Source: Methylocapsa sp. (lineage in GTDB: Bacteria > Pseudomonadota > Alphaproteobacteria > Rhizobiales > Beijerinckiaceae). From it: DNA of 6,393 nt. Shown here one piece after another: positions 1-3,922 of the stretch. The DNA lies in assembly GCA_017353815.1 (NCBI GenBank), contig JAFMSB010000104.1:1-6393 (forward strand), in the 5' to 3' direction. Numbering within the stretch: the first letter of the stretch is position 1; the number at the start of each line of letters is the position of its first letter. The position numbers and the translations under genes were made by a program. The notes beneath the pieces are model-generated. The model searched no databases, was not told where the DNA came from, and saw only the letters and a list, made by a program, of their open reading frames with translations.

Positions 1-29
1 AAACCGCGATGCCGAAAGCTCCTTATCAT
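1..29 (-). CDS. higB: HigB/RelE-type toxin, N-terminal nine codons only (runs off the left edge)
   Basis: The minus strand from the ATG at 29-27 reads MIRSFRHRG and then TT-, which would be Leu or Phe. Proteins of the HigB branch of the RelE toxin superfamily, ribosome-dependent mRNA endonucleases, characteristically begin MI(K/R)SF(R/K)HKGL, so all nine residues fit and the next codon allows the expected Leu. A near-consensus promoter ends only four bases before this ATG, which supports a real gene start here. An in-frame ATG six bases upstream (35-33) overlaps the -10 box and so is unlikely to be used. In this family the antitoxin gene higA normally follows the toxin gene, so it should lie just outside the window. 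The identification rests on nine residues; an unrelated protein with a similar start is possible. Confidence 0.55.
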
Positions 30-33
30 CTGC

Positions 34-62
34 ATTGTAGCCTGTAGCCTTATGCATGTCAA
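34..62 (-). promoter_or_regulatory. Sigma70-type promoter of the HigB-like gene
   Basis: Read on the minus strand, a perfect -35 box TTGACA (62-57) is followed by exactly 17 bp and a -10 box TACAAT (39-34), five of six matches to TATAAT. Transcription would start about 6-8 bases after the -10 box, which is at or just inside the ATG at 29. The mRNA would therefore be leaderless or nearly so, in keeping with the lack of a Shine-Dalgarno sequence in front of that ATG. A start site further downstream would leave this ATG outside the message. The boxes are seen directly; the start site is inferred. Confidence 0.65.
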
Positions 63-71
63 CTATGTTGA
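59..71. promoter_or_regulatory. 13-bp palindrome over the -35 box of the toxin promoter (candidate operator)
   Basis: TCAAC-TAT-GTTGA is a perfect inverted repeat with 5-bp arms. It overlaps four bases of the TTGACA -35 box of the divergent minus-strand promoter. HigA-type antitoxins repress their own operon by binding palindromes over the promoter, so this is a reasonable HigA site. Its arms also contain CAAC/GTTG, as the two downstream palindromes do, but with a 3-bp instead of a 6-bp gap between those tetramers, so it is probably not a site for the same protein. Confidence 0.35.
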
Positions 72-116
72 TTTTTGCACAGGTGGCGCGTCCTGGCGCC
101 GCGCGCGGCCGTCCGC

Positions 117-122
117 TAATAT
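117..122 (+). promoter_or_regulatory. Candidate -10 box of the SRPBCC-arsR operon
   Basis: TAATAT at 117-122 lies 7 bp before the first 18-bp palindrome, so that palindrome would cover the transcription start. That is a sensible layout for repression. No good -35 box is found 16-18 bp upstream (CTGGCG at 93-98 is poor), so the call is weak. Confidence 0.3.
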
Positions 123-128
123 TCCACG

Positions 129-146
129 CGCAACTAAAGAGTTGCG
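129..146. promoter_or_regulatory. Operator-like palindrome 1 (CGCAACT-AAAG-AGTTGCG)
   Basis: This is a perfect inverted repeat with 7-bp arms around a 4-bp centre. It has the same layout as the palindrome at 174-191, and 12 of the 14 arm bases are identical. It lies just downstream of a possible -10 box and 47 bp before the SRPBCC start codon. ArsR-family dimers bind such dyads, and autoregulation by the repressor encoded at 715-1062 is inferred from proximity and from the duplication of the motif. Confidence 0.6.
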
Positions 147-173
147 CATTCCCGCGAATCATGGTAGGGCATG

Positions 174-191
174 CGCAACCTGGAGGTTGCG
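174..191. promoter_or_regulatory. Operator-like palindrome 2, overlapping the SRPBCC ribosome binding site
   Basis: CGCAACC-TGGA-GGTTGCG is a perfect 7-4-7 inverted repeat, the second copy of the motif at 129-146, with the copies 45 bp apart centre to centre. It contains the Shine-Dalgarno sequence GGAGGT (182-187) and ends one base before the ATG at 193. A repressor bound here would lie inside the transcribed leader and act as a roadblock. In RNA, the same dyad could fold and pair part of the Shine-Dalgarno sequence. The palindrome is seen; both mechanisms are inferred. Confidence 0.6.
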
Positions 192-192
192 A

Positions 193-687
193 ATGATACC
201 CGATCGTATCGAGAAAAAGGTTCACCTGCGCTCGTCACTGGAGCGGGTTTGGCAAGCGATATCCAACGCTGAGCAATTTGGCCGCTGGTTTGGTGTCAAT
301 TTTGATGGCCCTTTCATAGCGGGCACGCGGCTCAAAGGCCGTATTGCTCCCACACAGGTCGATCCAGAGGTCGCAAAGCTCCAAAAGCCCCATGAGGGGA
401 AGGTGTTTGACTTCGAGGTTGATCGAATCGAACCGATGAAGAGAATTTCATTTCGCTGGCATCCGTTCGCGATTGATCCGAACTTCGATTACTCAAAGGA
501 GCCGATGACGCTAATCGTTTTTGAGCTTGAGGAGGTAGCGGACGGCGTTCTCCTGACGATATCGGAGTCCGGCTTCGATAAAATCCCCTTGGAACGGCGC
601 GCGCAGGCATTCACCGCGAACGATGGAGGTTGGACGAAGCAGACCGGATTGATCCGGAAGTTCCTCACCTCAGACCTGGGAGCGTAA
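193..687 (+). CDS. SRPBCC/AHSA1-type (START-like) protein partnered with an ArsR regulator
   Basis: A 164-residue protein of the SRPBCC/AHSA1 (YndB-like) fold, a cytoplasmic helix-grip barrel that usually binds a hydrophobic ligand. The family pattern is clear: an amphipathic start with a Val-Trp pair (SSLERVWQAIS, about 14-24), FGRWFGVNFDGPF (29-41), then FRWHPFAID (87-95), EPMTLIVFELEEV (103-115), the ESGFDKIP segment (125-132) and a C-terminal helix after NDGGW (143-147). An upstream in-frame ATG at 52 would add 47 residues that look non-coding and would place both operator palindromes inside the gene. The ATG at 193 has GGAGGT five bases upstream, so I use it. The arsR gene follows after 27 bp; this pairing is common in proteobacteria and actinobacteria. 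The ligand is unknown and I see no catalytic residues. It has no signal peptide. Confidence 0.88.
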   Translation: MIPDRIEKKVHLRSSLERVWQAISNAEQFGRWFGVNFDGPFIAGTRLKGRIAPTQVDPEVAKLQKPHEGKVFDFEVDRIEPMKRISFRWHPFAIDPNFDYSKEPMTLIVFELEEVADGVLLTISESGFDKIPLERRAQAFTANDGGWTKQTGLIRKFLTSDLGA

Positions 688-714
688 CGAATTGCAGCTA
701 GACAAAGGCGTCAA

Positions 715-1062
715 ATGCCCCGAGCTAAAAACGTTCCCAAGCTGAACGGGGTGGCCCCGGTATTCGACGCGCTCGGCGATCGGACACGGCTTGGCATCGT
801 CTCGCGGCTGAGTGCGCGCGGTCCATTGACAACCGTGAATCTCACCTCCGCGACCACCCTTTCGCGGCAGGCTATCTCAAAACACCTGCAAACACTTGCG
901 GACGCCGGGATCGTTCGAAGCCGGCGCGATGGGCGCGACCGTGTGTGGGCGCTTCGCACCGAAAGGTTCGTGGAAGCGCGGAATCTGCTCGCCGAAATCT
1001 CGGGCCAATGGGATGAGGCATTGAAACGACTCAAATATCTCGTCGAAGAGACGAAAGATTGA
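715..1062 (+). CDS. ArsR-family winged-helix transcriptional repressor, cysteine-free
   Basis: A 115-residue DNA-binding protein of the ArsR/SmtB family. It shows the usual order: VFDALGDRTRLGIVSRL (16-32, the dimer/HTH entry helix), the recognition helix SRQAISKHLQTLADAG (50-65), the beta wing VRSRRDGRDRVWAL (67-80), and a C-terminal dimerisation helix with GQWDEALKRLKYLVEE (97-112). It has no cysteine and only one histidine, so the classical metal or metalloid sites of ArsR, CadC or SmtB are absent. It probably responds to another ligand or state, possibly one connected with its SRPBCC partner. It starts at an ATG seven bases after AAAGG. The palindromes upstream of the operon are its likely targets, which would make it autoregulatory. 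Family assignment is firm; the inducer is unknown. Confidence 0.92.
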   Translation: MPRAKNVPKLNGVAPVFDALGDRTRLGIVSRLSARGPLTTVNLTSATTLSRQAISKHLQTLADAGIVRSRRDGRDRVWALRTERFVEARNLLAEISGQWDEALKRLKYLVEETKD

Positions 1063-1338
1063 GGTATCATGTACATTTTTAGATGCAGACAGCGTCCTTC
1101 GCGGCCGCTTGTCTTTAAATTGCTGCTTGGCCTTATACCGAAGGAATTCTTACATACGGCAAAACATATCGTCCAAACTTTCGGTGAACAGGATTTGGAG
1201 CGGCATCGCCCTCAGCCACAATTCACACGCGCCTCTTCGAGGCCGCGCGCACGGCCGGTCTCTACTGGTCTTCACCACCACGCGGAACCGGGTCTCGCGC
1301 TGCAAAGCACCGGAGGCCGTCTGATCGATATCCTCTTT

Positions 1339-1372
1339 TTCCGGCAACGGCCCGATTTGGCCATTGCCGGAA
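1339..1372. repeat. Imperfect inverted repeat, 14-bp arms with a 6-base loop
   Basis: The left arm (1339-1352) starts TTCCGGCAACGG. The right arm (1359-1372) ends CATTGCCGGAA. Thirteen of 14 positions pair, with one C-A mismatch in the plus-strand RNA that is a G-U pair on the minus strand. The loop is CGATTT. On the plus strand no T-run follows, and on the minus strand the hairpin is followed by AAAAA, so it does not resemble an intrinsic terminator on either strand. It could be a REP-like intergenic element, a protein-binding dyad or an mRNA-stabilising 3' structure for the arsR operon. Confidence 0.6.
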
Positions 1373-1412
1373 TTGCGTCTCTGTTATATTATCTATGACG
1401 TTATACATATAG
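1373..1412 (+). promoter_or_regulatory. AT-rich promoter-like tract upstream of the PDZ gene
   Basis: A TTGCGT (1373-1378) is followed by the only markedly AT-rich run of this part of the window, with -10-like hexamers TATGAC (1394-1399) and TATACA (1402-1407). Spacings of 15 and 23 bp from TTGCGT are not ideal, so no exact promoter is assigned. It is the most plausible place for transcription of the gene starting at 1490 to begin, leaving a leader of roughly 75-90 bases. Confidence 0.25.
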
Positions 1413-1489
1413 CGACATTTGTCTAACCGGCGCTCCCCCAACCCGGTGAGGCGTATGGTCGCCTTGCCGGAGCCCAAAGAATTACCAAG

Positions 1490-2380
1490 ATGAGATTACC
1501 CTTCGCCGCAATCGCCGCCGCCTTATGGATCATCCCGCTGCAAGCTCAGACGTCGGGTCCGTCGGGGATCCAAGGGGTTGAGAGCGACGATTTTAGCCCG
1601 GTGATGAAGATCAACGGGGTCGTCCAGTCGGACAATCCCTTGGGCGGGATCGCCAAAAGGTGGAGTTTGCGAAGCTTTGTCGGCAAATTCAGTGGCGTCA
1701 CAAAACATCAGCTCTACGTGAGCTTGGATTACTTTTCAGCGGCAAGCCGCAAGCGATTCAACGAGGCGAGCGATAACTCCGCAACGCGCTTGGAAGTGAC
1801 CTCTATTGCCAACGAATCCGAGTACGGGTGCTCGAAAAATGCCTTTGCATATGGCTGCCATTACTCACAAGACCTAGGGATAGAACTCGCGGCAGAAGCT
1901 TTGCGCGCCCACGCGGCTGCCGGATATCCTATTAAGGTCACAGCGAAAAGCGGCGAGTCTTTCATCCTTGTCATCTCACCCGGCCAGATTGCAGCGCAGC
2001 TTGATACGGTTGAGAGATGCCTCAAATATGTTCACGCGCACAACGACGCCGCGCCGGGCCCGCAAGGCCCACAACTCACAAAGCATTCGCAACTCGGATT
2101 TAAAGCGTCGGAAATTACCGATGAACTTTCGGCGAAAACGGGAATGCAAAAGGGTCCCGGAATCGTGGTTTTCGAGGTTACGCCGGGGTCGGTTGCCGAA
2201 CGGGCTGGGCTGAAAGTTAAGGACAGGATCATGGCCGTTGCGGGCTGTGGCCCGCGCATTGACTCGAAAGCCGCGATGCAAAAATGCCTCGCCCGGAAAA
2301 AAGCCTATATCGGTATGGTGGTCGATCGCGGCGGCAACCTTACCGCAGTCGGGATGAAGCTTTATGCGGAAGGAAACTGA
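1490..2380 (+). CDS. Secreted protein of unknown function with a C-terminal PDZ domain
   Basis: A 296-residue protein. Residues 1-19 form a Sec signal peptide: a short basic start (MR), a hydrophobic core (LPFAAIAAALWIIP) and a likely cut after LQA (17-19), so the mature protein should be periplasmic or exported. Residues 20-190 match no family I recognise. They include two close cysteines, C114 and C123 (YGCSKNAFAYGCHY), which could form a disulfide. After a Pro/Gly-rich linker (188-194), residues about 200-292 look like a PDZ domain of the DegS/HtrA or C-terminal-protease kind: LGFKASEIT, GIVVFEVTPGSVAERAGLKVKDRIMAVAG and a closing strand. It contains C253 and C266. No Ser protease triad accompanies it, so it is not an HtrA protease; a binding or scaffold role is possible. 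The start has only a weak upstream Shine-Dalgarno sequence but gives a complete signal peptide. It converges with pheS. Confidence 0.8.
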   Translation: MRLPFAAIAAALWIIPLQAQTSGPSGIQGVESDDFSPVMKINGVVQSDNPLGGIAKRWSLRSFVGKFSGVTKHQLYVSLDYFSAASRKRFNEASDNSATRLEVTSIANESEYGCSKNAFAYGCHYSQDLGIELAAEALRAHAAAGYPIKVTAKSGESFILVISPGQIAAQLDTVERCLKYVHAHNDAAPGPQGPQLTKHSQLGFKASEITDELSAKTGMQKGPGIVVFEVTPGSVAERAGLKVKDRIMAVAGCGPRIDSKAAMQKCLARKKAYIGMVVDRGGNLTAVGMKLYAEGN

Positions 2381-2394
2381 TTTTTCTGAGCCTC

Positions 2395-2413
2395 AATGCG
2401 GGGCGTGCGCATT
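2395..2413. terminator. Short hairpin in the convergent PDZ/pheS spacer (possible terminator)
   Basis: AATGCG (2395-2400), a 7-base loop and CGCATT (2408-2413) form a perfect 6-bp stem 15 bases after the PDZ gene stop. Another small stem, GGCAA-TTC-TTGCC, lies at 2425-2437. Neither is followed by a proper T-run; the TTTTT at 2381-2385 lies before the hairpin on the plus strand. The convergent layout requires termination from both sides in these 72 bp, but whether these stems do it is uncertain. Confidence 0.25.
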
Positions 2414-2452
2414 TGCAGATTGCAGGCAATTCTTGCCAGGCCCGGCCACTGG

Positions 2453-3532
2453 CTAGCTTAAGCCGCTCGTGAGCCAGGGAATATCGAGCGGCCGGAAGCC
2501 ATAATGATTGAGCCAGCGAATGTCGGCGTCGAAAAAGGCGCGCAGATCCGGCATGCCATATTTCAGCATGGCGATGCGATCGACACCAAGCCCCCAAGCA
2601 AAACCCTGATAGATCTCGGGATCGAGCCCGCAGTTTTTCAGGACATTGGGATGGACCATGCCGCAGCCCAAAATCTCGAGCCAATCTTCGCCCTCGCCGA
2701 AGCGGATCTCGCCGCCCTCGCGCGAGCATTGAATATCGACCTCCATCGACGGCTCTGTGAAAGGGAAAAAGCTCGGCCGGAAGCGCATCTTCAAATCCCG
2801 CACTTCAAAGAAGGCGCGGCAGAATTCCTCGAGAATCCATCGCAAATGACCAAGATGCGCCGAGCGGTCGATGACAAGCCCCTCGACCTGATGAAACATT
2901 GGCGAGTGCGTCTGATCCGAATCGCAACGGTAGACGCGCCCGGGACAAATCACCCGGACCGGCGGTTTCTGCGCCAGCATGGTGCGCACCTGCACCGGGC
3001 TCGTGTGGGTGCGCAATAGCTTGCGTCTTCCATCGAGGCCCGGATTGAAAAAGAAGGTGTCGTGCATATCGCGCGCCGGGTGATCCGGAGGAAAATTCAG
3101 CTTGGTGAAATTATAATCGTCGCTCTCGATGTCCGGGCCTTCGGCCACGGCGAATCCCAAGGCGGCGAAGATGAGCGAAATTTCATCCATCACTTGGCTC
3201 ACGGGGTGGATGCGCCCAGCCTCAATCCCATGCAGGGCGACCGGCAAGGTGACATCCTGCGATTCCGATTCGAGCCGGCGCTCAAGCGCAAGCTCTTTGA
3301 GAACCGCGCGGCGTGCCGCAAGCGCTTCCGTCACCTCGTCTTTAAGCGCGTTGATCGCGGCGCCGTGTGTTTTGCGCTCTTCCGGCGCCATTTTGCCAAG
3401 GCCCGCAAGGAGATGCGAAATCGATCCCTTTTTCCCAAGTGCGGCAACCCGGATGGCTTCGAGCGCAGCTTCGTCCGGAGCGGCAGCGGTTTTGGCCAGA
3501 ATTTCTTCTCGAAGCGTCTTCAAGTCAGCCAT
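2453..3532 (-). CDS. pheS: Phenylalanyl-tRNA synthetase alpha subunit
   Basis: A 359-residue class II aminoacyl-tRNA synthetase subunit, the catalytic half of the (alpha-beta)2 PheRS that charges tRNA-Phe in the cytoplasm. An N-terminal tRNA-binding coiled coil (about 1-85) is followed by the catalytic core: motif 1 around [19 protein letters not shown] (109-127), the [12 protein letters not shown] segment (174-185), motif 2 around [20 protein letters not shown] (196-215), the Phe-pocket segment FTEPSMEVD (258-266) and motif 3 [18 protein letters not shown] (314-331). It ends in the usual [14 protein letters not shown] frame extension to an ATG at 3565 adds 11 residues with no homologous look; MADLKTLRE at 3532, with CTGGA upstream, is the standard start and gives the normal length. 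It is intact. pheT is not downstream and rpmI-rplT are not upstream; cutA precedes it by 54 bp. Confidence 0.97.
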   Translation of the reverse strand: MADLKTLREEILAKTAAAPDEAALEAIRVAALGKKGSISHLLAGLGKMAPEERKTHGAAINALKDEVTEALAARRAVLKELALERRLESESQDVTLPVALHGIEAGRIHPVSQVMDEISLIFAALGFAVAEGPDIESDDYNFTKLNFPPDHPARDMHDTFFFNPGLDGRRKLLRTHTSPVQVRTMLAQKPPVRVICPGRVYRCDSDQTHSPMFHQVEGLVIDRSAHLGHLRWILEEFCRAFFEVRDLKMRFRPSFFPFTEPSMEVDIQCSREGGEIRFGEGEDWLEILGCGMVHPNVLKNCGLDPEIYQGFAWGLGVDRIAMLKYGMPDLRAFFDADIRWLNHYGFRPLDIPWLTSGLS

Positions 3533-3586
3533 TGTCCAGGTTCCGAATAGCGCCGCGCGCTCCATGCTACGGCTTCGTGGCTTGCA

Positions 3587-3922
3587 CTAGCTCGTCGAAA
3601 TTTGCCGCCTTGTTGCTTCCTCAAGCCATGCAAGATAGGCCTGAGCGCCCCTTTCGATCCCGATCTCGATAATCTCCGGAACCGCATAGGAATGGGCTGC
3701 CCGGATGGCCGCCTCGGCCGTATCGTAATCGCTTGCCCGGATCTTACAGACGAGCATCCACTCTTTTGCCTTTTCGACGGCACTTTCCCAGCGGTAGATG
3801 CTGTCAACCGGAAACATTTGGACGCAACCGGAGAGGCATTGATCGACGAGCCGGGCCGCAATCCTTTCCGCCTCTTCCTTGGCTCCGCAGGTCGTGACGA
3901 CGATCGAGTAAAGAGACGGCAT
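3587..3922 (-). CDS. cutA: CutA1 family protein (divalent-cation tolerance)
   Basis: A 111-residue protein of the CutA family, very stable trimers with a ferredoxin-like fold. It was first linked to copper tolerance in E. coli, but its true role is still debated. Recognisable parts are the first strand YSIVVTTCG (5-13), the helix EEAERIAARLVDQCLSGCVQ (16-35) with the family Cys at 33, the strand PVDSIYRWESAVEKAKEWMLVCK (38-60), and HSYAVPEIIEIGIERGAQAYLAWL (77-100). The usual HPYExPE signature here reads HSYAVPE, with Ser replacing the common Pro and Ala the common Glu. There is no signal peptide, so it is predicted cytosolic. Its ATG shares one base with the pepP stop (TAATG), which suggests translational coupling, and pheS follows on the same strand. 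Length is normal for the family. Confidence 0.93.
   Translation of the reverse strand: MPSLYSIVVTTCGAKEEAERIAARLVDQCLSGCVQMFPVDSIYRWESAVEKAKEWMLVCKIRASDYDTAEAAIRAAHSYAVPEIIEIGIERGAQAYLAWLEEATRRQISTS

Larger units (their letters stand above)
1063..1489. other. 427-bp stretch without a convincing gene
   Basis: No frame here gives a protein I recognise. A plus-strand ORF at 1069-1398 (109 codons) begins at an ATG six bases after a GAGG that overlaps the arsR stop codon, which looks like a designed restart. Its product, however, is rich in Arg, Pro, His and Ser in the manner of random GC-rich frames and has no domain signature, so I do not call it. A minus-strand ORF at 1150-1347 (65 codons) is equally unconvincing. 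The segment also holds a strong hairpin (1339-1372) and an AT-rich tract (about 1382-1412). It may be the remnant of a decayed third operon gene or plain intergenic sequence. Confidence 0.5.

Noticed and set aside
36..49. Tandem TGTAGCC TGTAGCC
   Set aside because: Two 7-bp copies only, lying within the spacer and -10 region of the toxin promoter; too short to call a repeat element, though it could matter for promoter spacing variation.
52..192. N-terminal extension of the SRPBCC gene to an ATG at 52
   Set aside because: The 47 extra residues look random, the stretch contains both operator palindromes, and the ATG at 193 has a good Shine-Dalgarno sequence and gives the family's normal N-terminus.
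1150..1347. 65-codon minus-strand ORF in the gap after arsR, considered as a transposase remnant
   Set aside because: No transposase motif or terminal inverted repeat with target duplication is visible, so I cannot support a mobile element.
1426..1463. Small hairpins ACCGG/CCGGT and GGCG/CGCC in the leader before the PDZ gene, considered as a riboswitch
   Set aside because: The stems are only 4-5 bp, with no conserved riboswitch core recognised.
2504..3019. 171-codon plus-strand ORF opposite pheS, and similar ones at 3062-3550 and 3602-4054
   Set aside because: They are antisense to pheS, cutA and pepP, which have full conserved motifs; the composition is that of frame shadows.
3533..3565. 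Upstream ATG at 3565 for pheS
   Set aside because: The 11 additional residues ([11 protein letters not shown]) do not resemble PheS N-termini, while MADLKTLRE is typical and gives the usual length.
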